NCBI RefSeq assembly: GCF_964355755.1
Contig: NC_092680.1
Span: 7,107,001-7,171,000 of the forward strand
Origin: Antedon mediterranea
Taxonomy: Eukaryota > Echinodermata > Crinoidea > Comatulida > Antedonidae
DNA length: 64,000 nucleotides
Reading direction: 5' to 3'
The notes under the pieces are model-generated. The model worked only from the letters and a program-made list of their open reading frames with translations, made no database searches and had not been told where the DNA came from. Numbering within the stretch: position 1 is the stretch's first letter; each line of letters opens with the position of its first letter. Both the position numbers and the translations under genes were made by a program. Shown piece after piece: positions 13,397 through 24,280 of this stretch.

Positions 13397-14124
13397 CTGT
13401 ACTTGTTAATTGTTATAATTCAATTACTTTGTTTATGCTTATTATTTTAAAATATAATGAGCTAAACCAACCTAACTTTAGCCTTGTTTAAATCATCCGC
13501 CCAGTAATTTCTAGTCGATACCGCCTAGCCCAGGCCTGACCTATTTGTGCAGTGAGAGAGGAATGGAAAGAGTAGAAGTCGGGCCTTCGGTTATTTCTAA
13601 ATTAAGTAGGCCTAGGACTTATCTTAGATGGTAAAAGTATGTAGTCCTACTCTACATTAACTAAAATTACAAATAAAATGTTAAAACAATAATAATAATC
13701 GAAAATTAACATACTTTGAGAAGTTATTGACTGGCCATCTCTAAGAAAGGAAGACTGTATAAAGCATGATGCAGTGAGCGCGTTGAGTGAGCGCACTAAC
13801 TTTTTAGTCGCTCTAAACCTATTGTGGGCGGAGCAACCAACCAACCAATCAGTATTCTTCCAACTACTGTCTGTTTTCTAAAACTTGTTAAACTTTCAAC
13901 CAATGGCGGGAAAACAAGTCTTGGAGGGTAGTGTAATTAAATGCATTAATAACTATTCTAGAATCTAGATTATGGTACTATAGTTACGGTACGGCGGACA
14001 GGTTAAAGATTAGCCCAAGCTTAAGAAACGTTATGCGTATAAATTACACATACTTTACCTACTTACAATACTTACGTATATTTGTCTACTGTTGATCCCC
14101 ATATTAATAGGCCTAAATAACAAC
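13397..14124. other. Intergenic spacer, no gene seen
   Basis: It lies downstream of the minus-strand gene ending at 14125. AT-rich with scattered AGGCCTA words; no extended ORF, RNA gene or clear transposon end. It may hold the 3' UTR of that gene. Confidence 0.5.
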
Positions 14125-17098
14125 TTAGTCAACAACACATTTTTTATCGGAGTGTAATTTAGCAATGACTTTTTCCAGTCTTGATATCTTTGAATCGTCT
14201 TTCATTCTTGTCTTCTCGACTGATTTAATACTTCTAACTTCCATTTCTCCAACGACGTTCTCTTCGGTTCTATCGATTGGCAATTTTAGTACCTTCTTAC
14301 CAGCCAACATCTTGTTTTGGTCGTCATAGACGTGTTCTTTATTCAAAGTTGCCACATACAGGCTTTTCTCAAAGGCTTTCCGTTTTGATACCAAACTCGT
14401 TATTTTAATGGTAGGCATTTTCTGTTTTCTTTTTCTAGAGCGTAAATCGACCTTGTGGTTAATGTCATCAATTATCACACCACTTTTTCCGTCATCAATC
14501 GTTTGTAATGCTCTGTCGCATTTCATAGACACCATGATACAATTCTTTCCAACGTTACTAAAAACTAGTCCACCTCTCTCTTTCCCTGACACTCTCTTAG
14601 GATCTCCAAGTGTACCAGCAGTATCGATTTTTTCTTGGTGACGACATAATGTTCTTGCAATTTCCTGGTCAACACGCCCAACATTTTGACGAGGAGTCGT
14701 GTTTTCCTCATCATATACACAATCATCGTCATCATCAACAATGATTAAAGAATCATCATCACTATCTGTATTATAACATTCTGTCGCTGGAAGTTTCACG
14801 TATGGTGTCACTTTCGACCATTTACTCTGGAGGTCAAATCTTTCATTTTGTTCCAATTTAACGGATTTCAATCCATTTTCATATTTGTCAAATGATGAGG
14901 ATAGTCTGTTCCTTTCTATCACAGCAACTGTTTCATTTATCTTTTCCTGTAGGTCGGCAACTTTTTTTTTTAATTGTTTGATTTTCGCTTCGTTTTTAGA
15001 AGGGATAGTGACCATTGCTTGTTGATGTACCTATACAGAAACATTTTGTGAATTAACGTTAACAAAGTATACACACTGACAGTAAATGACACTTTAACGA
15101 CAATGTTATGATATAGATGATAGTACTACTACATCATGATGATAGTACTACTACATCATGATGATAGTACTACTACTACATGATGATAGTACTACTACAT
15201 CATGATGATAGTACTACTACATCATGATGATAGTACTACTACATCATGATGATAGTACTACTACATCATGATGATAGTACTATACTACTACATCATGATG
15301 ATAGTACTACTACATCATGATGATAATACTACTACATCATGATGATAGTACTACTACATCATGATGATAGTACTATACTACTACATCATGATGATAGTAC
15401 TACTACATCATGATGATAGTACTATACTACTACATCATGATGATAGTACTACTACATCATGATGATAGTACTACTACATCATGATGATAGTACTACTACA
15501 TCATGATGATAGTACTATACTACTACATCATGATGATAGTACTACTACATCATGATGATAGTACTACTACATCATGATGATAGTACTACTACATCATGAT
15601 GATAGTACTACTACATCATGATGATAGTACTACTACATCATGATGATAGTACTACTACATCATATGGCAGCAAACTCAAAACTGCCAATTACAATAGTAA
15701 GATAAAACAGGACAACAAAAATTGAATTGTTCTTACTTCATCGTGATCTGGTCTTATATTAGAACACTTCCTTCTATAGTTTACTCCGGGTGCAGGCCTG
15801 TAACAGAGAAACAGTATTTACATCTCTCTTCTACAGTATTCATTGTTGTCTACGATATCGTTTGTTACGTTTAGTACCTTGAGGAATCTATAGACCTCCT
15901 TTATTTCAATATTCAGTTATTCATTTTTACAAAGTTTACGAAGAAATAGAGAAACTTAAACGCATGCTGTTTCATTATTACTTACTTAGTTTGTTACGTT
16001 TTACTTGTCAATGTTACGTATCATTACTTTTCTCTGTTTAGTGTTACTGTTAGATAAATAACATTTCTTATGTATGATATAGTATAATTAGTGGTGGCTG
16101 ATTACCTTTCTGTGTCAGTAGGTCTGTTGATAGGCATTGAATGAAGCGCATGGGTTGAGATGTCTTGTGCGCGATCGATATAATTTACAAGCTGTAGTCC
16201 AAGTAGTGGATTTGAACCCATTAACTGAATCAATTCGCTCTTTATGATAATCTGCAAAGTTAACATTTTCTTTATTTTCTAAGTATATTTTGTCAGTTTT
16301 TAGGTTTGGATCCGCTTCCGTTTGACAGCATTCCATACCGCCATGATAGCATAGTAAAACAAACTAAAAAACACATTTGTTAACATCTCCTATAATATAC
16401 CTGTTCATAATTTTCTTGTTTACTTGATGGCAGCAAGTTGATCTGATTCATCAGAAGACCAATTATACTCTTTAACTTGGTTGGTGTTTTCGAATACGAT
16501 GCCTATATAGAAGAGTTGCATTCAATAATCGTGGGCCTATACATTTTAATACGATGTGACGGATAATTGTTTGCTTAAAGTTAAGTGTTTAGGCCTAGAT
16601 ACAAATTCATTTAATAAAAAAGATGAAAAAACATTTCAAAGCCTTCTCACCACGTTTTGATTTGTTTTTAAAATACCCAAAGAAGTATGTTACTGTAGGC
16701 CTATCTTAAAAATAAAATATGCAACAGAAATTAAATGGAAGAAAAGCAATTAATCAATAATATCAGAACTGATATTACCTTTACATCGTTTAATAAGTTT
16801 AAAAATTCTTCTACTTCTTCTAGTTGTACATCAAAAGCTGTAACAAAAATATTTAAAAAAAAACATAGGCATATTAATGTTTTAAAATAATCATGCCTAT
16901 TGTAATTTGTGTAGGCCTAGGCCTAGCCTAGGGAGGCCTGTACAACAGACAATTAAAAAAAATCCATAAATTAATGATATTTTTCCGTTCTTAATTAAAT
17001 TAAAACTCGCATCTTAACTTAAAAACGCGTTTTTAATTAATTCCTTTCTTACCTGATGAATACTTTTCAATCATGTGTTGGTGAACGCCGGTAGACAT
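14125..17098 (-). CDS. Uncharacterised 439-residue coiled-coil protein with acidic SIM-like motif
   Basis: Six exons on the minus strand join in phase: 17098-17053, 16837-16779, 16502-16401, 16251-16106, 15797-15737, 15030-14125 (stop at 14125-14127), 1320 nt in all. Each has a clear acceptor and GTAAG/GTAAT/GTATAT donor. The start ATG at 17098 opens MSTGVHQHMIEKYSS. The N-terminal 130 residues look helical and leucine-rich (for example VEEFLNLLNDV, SELIQLMGSNPLLGLQLV). The last exon begins with a basic coiled coil (IKQLKKKVADLQEKI). It then has an acidic patch with DDDSLIIVDDDDD, which matches the hydrophobic-plus-acidic form of a SUMO-interacting motif, then basic stretches such as RSRKRKQKMP, possibly a nuclear signal. 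I do not recognise the family. A nuclear chromatin or SUMO-linked role is inference only. The 22-bp tandem array lies in its last intron. Confidence 0.82.
15117..15663. repeat. 22-bp tandem array (ATGATGATAGTACTACTACATC)
   Basis: About 24 near-identical units of 22 bp in the last intron of the minus-strand orphan gene. A few units carry an extra TACTA block. The sequence is internally symmetric (TAGTACTA, CATGATG). Confidence 0.95.
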
Positions 17099-18079
17099 TC
17101 TACGATTTTAATCGTTGCTGCTTTCTTTAAAACAAACAAAACTTGATATGAATATTCTCAGATAAATGATGCTTCCTTCAAACAAAACCGTTAAGTAACA
17201 TTCTATAATGTTCTAATTTAGTGAAGACGCGCGCTCATTTGCGCGTGCAGATTTCGAAATAATCAATTAACGCAGCGTACACGTCACACAGCTATCAATG
17301 GAAATGTTAAGATAATTATTTTGTTTGGTACTCCTATAGGCCTAGAAACAAAACGCGCTACCTCACGCTACTTATAATTTTCGTGAGCACTAGAGGCACG
17401 CCTAGGCCTATAGCAAATAATACCCATTTCACACCAAAAGGTGTGCAAGGGGTATTAGTCAATTAATCAATAGATTATGTTTAAAATGATGATTAAATAA
17501 AGATCGAAACGTCGAATCATGACTTCCCTCTCTCGTTATTTGGAGTTCAGTTTTATACTATACTGAAAATAAATGGCAACATTAAAGTAAACAAATACAA
17601 AATATATAATTAATATTAATTTTATTTTGAAATCAAACAAACTTATAATCTAGTATATAATAAAGTCTAAACAAGTACACATTAATTGCGAATAATATGT
17701 GAATAGTACAGAAAAAATAATACTTGTAATCAAATATAATTTTGTGAATTAAGTTTAAGGCCCTATGGAAAACAATCACTAAGTTCCGATATACTTCTGA
17801 GGAATACTTTAACATGAATATCAACGTTCTAATTATCTAAGCATTTGGAATACATAAAGTATTTACATATGTTTAATAACCCAGATATACCCTTCATCAA
17901 AGGGTATGAATCAAGTAATAACATAACGATACAATTTGAACAAGTCATACTGGAAGCATTTATTCTTAGTACTGTGTAAAGATTTTTTTATGAAATAAAA
18001 AAGTTCATTTTAAAGAAAATTCACATTCACGGTATTAGAAAGGTGTCAGCATTGAAAACTACAGTAGAAATATTAAAAC
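17099..18079. other. 5' flank of the orphan gene and spacer
   Basis: The first 330 bases contain CpG-bearing segments (GACGCGCGC, GCGCGTG around 17226-17248) that contrast with the surrounding AT-rich DNA. They could be the promoter of the minus-strand gene starting at 17098. The rest is AT-rich with no gene I can support. Confidence 0.4.
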
Positions 18080-19390
18080 ACCTTCAGGGCCCAACAGTGT
18101 CCCCTTAATAGAGTTATTCCCTGAGTAGGAGTTGGCTGTAGTATATTAAACCATTCTTTTCTGTTATTTGTTTCACATGGAAAACCTTCAGGGCCCAACA
18201 GTGTCCCCTTAATAGAGTTGTTCCCTTAGTAGGAGTTGGCTGTAAGTGTTAAACCATTCTTTTCTGTTATTTGTTTCACATGGAAAACCTTCAGGGCCCA
18301 ACAGTGTCCCCTTAATAGAGTTATTCCCTGAGTAGGAGTTGGCTGTAGTATATTAAACCATTCTTTTCTGTTATTTGTTTCACATGGAAAACCTTCAGGG
18401 CCCAACAGTGTCCCCTTAATAGAGTTATTCCCTTAGTAGGAGTTGGCTGTAAGTGTTAAACCATTCTTTTCTGTTATTTTTTTCACATGGAAAACCTTCA
18501 GGGCCCAACAGTGTCCCCTTAATAGAGTTGTTCCCTGAGTAGGAGTTGGCTGTAAGTGTTAAACTATTCTTTTCTATTATTTGTTTCACATGGAAAACTT
18601 CAGGGCCCAACAGTGTCCCCTTAATAGAGTTATTCCCCGAGTAGGAATTGGCTGCAAGTGTTAAACCATTCTTTTCTGTTATTTGTTTCACATGGAAAAC
18701 CTTCAGAACCCAACAGTGTCCCCTTAATAGAGTTATTCCCCGAGTAGGAGTTGGCTGTAGTATATTAAACCATTCTTTTCTGTTATTTGTTCACATGGAA
18801 AACCTTCAGGGCCCAACAGTGTCCCCTTAATAGAGTTATTCCCTGAGTAGGAGTTGGCTGTAGTATATTAAACCATTCTTTTCTGTTATTTGTTTCACAT
18901 GGAAAACCTTCAGGGCCCAACAGTGTCCCCTTAATAGAGTTGTTCCCTGAGTAGGAGTTGGCTGTAAGTGTTAAACCATTCTTTTCTGTTATTTGTTTCA
19001 CATGGAAAACCTTCAGGGCCCAACAGTGTCCCCTTAATAGAGTTATTCCCTTTAGTAGGAGTTGGCTGTAAGTGTTAACCCATTCTTTTCTGTTATTTGT
19101 TTCACATGGAAAACCTTCAGGGCCCAACAGTGTCCCCTTAATAGAGTTATTCCCTGAGTAGGAGTTGGCTGTAGTATATTAAACCATTCTTTTCTGTTAT
19201 TTGTTTCACATGGAAAACCTTCAGGGCCCAACAGTGTCCCCTTAATAGAGTTGTTCCCTGAGTAGGAGTTGGATGTAAGTGGTAAAACATTCTTTTCTGT
19301 TATTTGTTTCACATGGAAAACCTTCAGGGCTCACCAGTATCCTCGTAATAGGAGTTGTTCCCCCGAGTAAGAGTTGGTTGTTTTTTGTTA
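18080..19390. repeat. About 104-bp tandem array, 12-13 units
   Basis: Each unit holds CAGGGCCCAACAGTGTCCCC, TTAATAGAGTTATTCCCTGA, GTAGGAGTTGGCTGTA and TTTGTTTCACATGGAAAACC. Units come in two main types, one with GTAGTATATT and one with GTAAGTGTT, in a mixed order that suggests higher-order amplification. The last unit (from about 19321) is diverged. The unit resembles dispersed family D. Long open frames through it are by-products of periodicity. Confidence 0.93.
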
Positions 19391-20171
19391 TTCGTTTCAC
19401 ATGGGAAAGTGTCACTTTAAAGGAGTGCAGTCCCCTCCTTGTGAAGAGGTGTCCTACTATACAGAGTGGTTCTGCAAAAGTTGGTTATATTCAGTTGGGA
19501 AGAATAACTAGGCCTATCTCAGAGAATGTACTAAGGAAAACCAAAACTTAAGCTTCAAATATAAAGGTGACTTAGGTATTCCACTATACTACAGAAATAG
19601 GTCAATTGTATTAGATTCCTAGAATATAATTATGTACATCTATTTCAGCTCTAGTAATAAAAACAAAATTAAGTACTTTACATTTTTAAGATGTCATAAT
19701 CAAAAAGAAAAAAAGAATCATTTACATTCACTAAAAAATTATCCTTTGTCCATATATATACAGTACATAACAAATGAAAGATGAAAAAAATATTGCATAT
19801 TTTATCAATTGTTTTTATATTATATCTAATATTTCATTATTTTTTTGTTATTTGGAAAACAATGTATACAGTGTCATAGATTCGTATAGATTGGTTTATT
19901 TACCAATTCATCAAATCTTAATGGATTAAAAATGTGACCAAATTAGGAGAATAAATAAATAAAATATATTCACTTTAAAAACATACATTCAGTGAAAATG
20001 TCTACCTATATATCATAAAAAATTGTTGCTAGTATTAATTAAGTACTGTTCTTAAAACATAGATAAAAAGATGCTATAATTAAGTACAAGTGACATCCGA
20101 CATTAATTGAAGAATTCCATGAAAATAAACTTTTTTTACTGAACAAGTAAATTTAAAATCTTTATCCTTTT

Positions 20172-20260
20172 AAGCTCTGTTTACACTATCAAACTTTATG
20201 GAAAAAAAAGTGATGTGCCCATATATGGGCATGATGATGTCATATCACTACCATATTTGG
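20172..20260. mobile_element. Fold-back MITE family A, truncated copy 2
   Basis: It starts AAGCTCTGTTTACACTATCA and runs through GATGTGCCCATATATGGGC to CATATTTGG, where the homology stops. The right arm is missing. It lies 26 bp beyond the stop codon of the receptor-like gene, so it is probably in its 3' UTR. Confidence 0.75.
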
Positions 20261-20285
20261 TGAATTGAAAACTACCGTAGTGACT

Positions 20286-23200
20286 TCAAATGCTATCATA
20301 ACCAGTTGCACCTTTTGTCCCTTGACAGGTTAATATACTCCAACTATACATAACACCGTCCTGAAAAATGATTTTAAATTATTATTTTTAGCAGAATACA
20401 AGTTGAAAGTTAAAGATGTATTAACATGAAAAACAAAATTTATTAAATCAGACTTTGAATATGTTATTTTGTAGTTAATCACTTCAATAGGAAAAAACCC
20501 CGAAAAAATCATGTTTTCACTTATAAAATGACAAAATAAATGGTAAAATTCAACCAAAAATCGATTAGCTGGCAGCCAATTTGACCATTTTTTGCTAAAT
20601 ACATTTTTTTCGATCCAAGTTTTTGTCAAAGTGGATAATTATTATGTTACATTAAAATAGAATATTCAACAAAAATTTGTTTAAGAATTAATTTTCAGGG
20701 GGACAATACATCTTTAAGGTAGACTATCCTCATAATTTTGTTGTGAAGGGGTCACCCGGGCTGTTGTGAAGGGGTCACCCGGGCTGTTGTGAAGGGGTCA
20801 CCCGGGCTGTTGTGAAGGGGTCACCCGGGCTGTTGGCTGCTAACAATGAGACACCTTGATAATGCCTGTATTATTAAGCTCTGTCTACACTATCAAACTA
20901 GTTTGAAAAATAAGTTTGATGTGCCCAAATTTGTGCACATCACAGAGCTTTAGATTATAGAAGATATAGGGATCCCATTTTAATGATAATTTAAAGAAGT
21001 CAGACTTACTGCAATCAGGCCAGGGAGTGAGTTCCAGAATTCATAGTTTGGTATTAACTCTTTGCCATTTGCACCACCTAACTTGTTCAATATTATTCCC
21101 AACAGGAAATAAATTATTAATGTTGGAAAAAATCTATAGAAAAATAAGAAATAAAAAAAGATTCAAATGTTTAAAATTAATTATTAAAATGTTAAAATTT
21201 AAACTTTAAAATTCCAATTTGAAGAAATATGGACTGACTAAAGCTCTGTCTACACTATACAATTTTATGTGACAAAAAAATGTGATGTTTCCATATATGG
21301 ACACGATGACATCATATCACTACCATATTTGGGCATATCACACTTTTTTTATCAAACTAGTTCGATAGTGCAGACAACTACTGTAAATGATGGGAATGAA
21401 TTTGAAAGACTTAATATTGGAACATAAAAATCCATTGTCATAATAACAATTCTTCACATATCTGGACTATGTTTAAATATAGGCCCTACCAACACTATCT
21501 ACTTGTCATGGCATTTTCTGTTGAAATAACATTTTTATACTGGTTAGTTATTTTACTTACATAAGCAACAAGATTGAACCAGTACTAAGGCCTTCTGATG
21601 CCGGTACATAGGGTACAACAGATGGCGGTACATAACAGGCTTCAGCAGAATAAAAGGTGAACACGTTCTGAAAAACAATGTTAGATTCACTTGTCATATC
21701 ATAACAAAAACATGGCAGTGTTTATGAATGACTAAAAGTGAATTTATAAAGAGCTTAGTGACTTTAATAATAGACTTTAGCTCTGTCTACACTATCAAAC
21801 TAATTTGACAAAAAAAGTGTGATGTGCCCAAATATGGTAGTAATATGACATCACCGTGTTCATAGGCACATTACATTTGTTTGTGTCACATAAAGTTTAA
21901 TAGTGTAGACAGAGCATTTAGTTATATCCAAAATATATTTAGTGTTTTTTTTAACATAAGACCAAGATCAAGTGTGTGGGGGTATTAGCACAGAACACTG
22001 AGAACATTCATTTTATTTTAAAAAAAATTATTGCTGATCAATCTGAATTTGGAGTAGGAAACAGAGTTTTGTATTGTTTTTCGCTTAACAATGTGTAGCG
22101 AGTAAGGTGGTATTGTGTAGTATCCAGCTATGCTACACTAGAGAAAATGTTCCCTGGCAATGAGTCTATACCTGTAGGAACAAAACTGCTCAAATGTGCA
22201 CATTGTTAACTATTCAAAATAAGGTAATGCCAAATAATAATTGCTTAGTTTAAAAATGTAAGTATACCAACGTACCAAACCTTTTTTATTTTCTATTTTT
22301 GTATTTGCAGATTCAGGAACCGTACCAATGTTGCTAGATATTGGTAAAAGCCACTTTGAATTCAAATCACATTTAAATATCAGAATAGTACCATTTGGGT
22401 ATTGTGTGTAATAGATTTGAAACATTGAATTTGTTGGAGCTAAATAAAAAAAAAACACATTTTATCAATGAATTATACAGTAGTCTTAAAGATATATTGT
22501 CCCCCTAAAAAAATTTTTTTTTTCAAATTGTTTTTTGAATATGCCATTTAAATTTAATGTCACATAATAGTTTTTAATACTTGATTGACACTTCAAAAAC
22601 AGGTTCGAAAAAAAATGATTTATCTAAAAATAATGTAATTTAAAGCAAAAAATACTTAAATTGTGTCAGACAATGGTTTAATAATTATCATTTCGTTTTT
22701 CTTTTTATAAGTGAAATAATTTTTTTTTTTTTACAGAAGTGAATAACTATAATTCAAAGTCTGATTTGATTTATCTTCATTTTACATGTTTTTGGGGACA
22801 ATACATCTTTAAGGTTTTGGATGTAGAAAACACAGGATAGCATCCTACAGTACTACACAATTTATTACCTCACTGGAATATAATATTGACTGATGGAGGT
22901 GTCAATTAATTTATGTATTCGAGTTGTATCGCTCGTCTCAGTTAGAATTAGGCTAATGTTGGTTTATCCAAGTAAGCTAGGCACGAAATAGACATTCTCC
23001 TGCATACAGTGTTACATGGATGTTGAACAAATTTTCAAAATTATTTTCGTTTTCATATTTATTATTATGTTCAGTGTTTTTTATAAATGAACCAACACAT
23101 TTTTTTTAAGGCTTCGTTTTGTAGCTAATATTTAACACATAATACTTACTTGAATCTATAGGATTTTTGGTACTATCATATGATCCTAACGATTTGTAAT

Positions 23201-24127
23201 TATTTATATCAGTGATATTACGAGACACAGCCACAGCCACACTACAACTGTCACAGTTAAAGGATGATGGGAGAGTATTACAAACTGAGAAACTGTACTG
23301 ACAGGATATAGCATTTTCTTCAGGACATTCATCATACTCATTTGTATTATAGGTCCAGTATTGAGCCCTAAATAGAAAAAGAAGGAAGTAAAAATACAAA
23401 TTTTAAGTTCACATACTGTATTATACAAAAGTTTTGAAATATATCAAACCTCTTACAAGATTATCAGAATGATCCACCTGCTCTACCTCATAATGCATAT
23501 CACCAGAAAAAGTTAAATACTAGGCCCTACCTTTAAATTAAAAGTTTATCGCAAATAGCTTGCACAATGCATGATAAAGGGTTTGGAGCAAACGTCACGA
23601 CGCGTACGTACAAACAACAAATCATGTACGTACGCGTTGTGATGCTAGGCTATTACACTTATTAATATTATTAAAACACATAGATTTCCAACATTTATTA
23701 TGATTTTATTATACATGAAAATTGAATAACTAATAATAATTAGCAATGGTATGATACATTTCGTATGATTCACACATTATTATAGTGGTAGGGCTTCCAT
23801 GCTATTACTGCCTAGTACTAGTAGGCCTAGGCTAGGCTAGCTAGGCCTACTAGTAACTACCTAGTATTAAGGCTAGAGATAGAATACTAAATAGAGAAGA
23901 GAGAAGCTACTAGATAGCCTGGCCCTAGTAGCTAGCTAGGCCTAGGGTAGGGAGGCCTAGCCTACTCACTTGGTTAAATTCTGAATATTAAAACCGTCAG
24001 CACCACAAATTTGTGTTTGTGAATTGGCAGAACTCCAACACAATAGCAGTATTATAATAAAACACAAATACACATTTACAATGTTATTTTGAGGCCCAGG
24101 CCTATGTCTAAACCTCCCAGCTTCCAT
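20286..24127 (-). CDS. Type I membrane protein, mannose-6-phosphate receptor homology/ATG27-like
   Basis: Exons on the minus strand, all phase-consistent: 24127-23970, 23367-23150, 22439-22276, 21667-21561, 21133-21010, 20360-20286 (stop 20286-20288), giving 281 residues. A hydrophobic segment (VYLCFIIILLLCWSSA, residues 19-34) is a probable signal peptide. The lumenal part carries paired cysteines and MRH-like landmarks: YKSLGSYDS, then GTILIFKCD, then VFTFYSAEACYVP. A transmembrane helix follows (STGSILLLIFFPTLIIYFLL). The short cytosolic tail has the IPNYEFWNSLP block typical of cation-dependent mannose-6-phosphate receptor and ATG27-like proteins, and ends GYDSI. The likely role is cargo or membrane sorting between Golgi and endosomes; sugar binding is not established from sequence. 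Family A and B MITEs sit in its introns. It is transcribed divergently from INTS14. Confidence 0.82.
20410..20717. mobile_element. MITE family B copy, TTAA ends
   Basis: Ends TTAAAGATGTATT (20410) and GGGGACAATACATCTTTAA (to 20717) are inverted and both finish in TTAA. The element lies in the last intron of the receptor-like gene. A 99-codon minus-strand ORF overlapping it is not a gene. Confidence 0.8.
20740..20831. repeat. 23-bp tandem repeat, four units
   Basis: Four identical copies of a 23-bp unit containing GAAGGGGTCACCCGGGCT, just beyond the right end of the family B MITE. Confidence 0.95.
20876..20950. mobile_element. Fold-back MITE family A, short copy 3
   Basis: AAGCTCTGTCTACACTATCA at the left, then GATGTGCCC and GTGCACATCACAGAGCTTTA. 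The interior is deleted so only about 75 bp remain. Confidence 0.75.
21241..21376. mobile_element. Fold-back MITE family A, copy 4
   Basis: Left AAGCTCTGTCTACACTAT and right ATCAAACTAGTTCGATAGTG arms with internal inverted GATG/GGGCATATCAC blocks. It lies in an intron of the receptor-like gene. Confidence 0.85.
21779..21914. mobile_element. Fold-back MITE family A, copy 5
   Basis: Nearly full-length copy: AGCTCTGTCTACACTATCAA at the left and TAGTGTAGACAGAGC at the right, with inverted GATGTGCCC...GGCACATTAC in the middle. Confidence 0.88.
22486..22812. mobile_element. MITE family B copy, TTAA ends
   Basis: TTAAAGATATATTGTCCCCC at 22486 and GGGGACAATACATCTTTAA ending at 22812 are inverted repeats with TTAA at each edge. 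It lies in the intron between exons 2 and 3 of the receptor-like gene. Confidence 0.83.
23815..23960. repeat. CTAGGCCTA-rich low-complexity DNA
   Basis: Dense overlapping CTAGGCCTAG, GGCTAGGCTAGC and TAGCTAGC palindromes next to the first coding exon of the receptor-like gene. Another cluster is at 24430-24670. Confidence 0.7.
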
Positions 24128-24215
24128 CCTCGATCCCCTCTACGCGAAATGTGTGTCTGAGCTGTCTGCTGTTTGTAGTCCTCAGGTGTATCACATGACT
24201 TACTTTATTTACCTT

Positions 24216-24280
24216 GAGGCGTATTCGACTGGTCGCAAAACTACTTTTGCGATCAAGTTTTCCAGTCGAATAAAAGCCTC
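24216..24280. repeat. 65-bp palindrome upstream of divergent genes
   Basis: GAGGCGTATTCGACTGG and CCAGTCGAATAAAAGCCTC are inverted around an inner TCGCAAAA/TTTTGCGA pair, giving a stem-loop in the spacer between the receptor-like gene and INTS14. It could be a short MITE or a structural element. Confidence 0.65.

Noticed and set aside
18425-19312. Several 86-114 codon minus-strand ORFs with repeated peptide ITEKNGLTLTANSYSG
   Set aside because: They are frames kept open by the 104-bp tandem array; unit variants break them and nothing suggests splicing or a start context.
20330-20629. 99-codon minus-strand ORF
   Set aside because: It overlaps MITE family B and the true last exon of the receptor-like gene in another frame; no family similarity.
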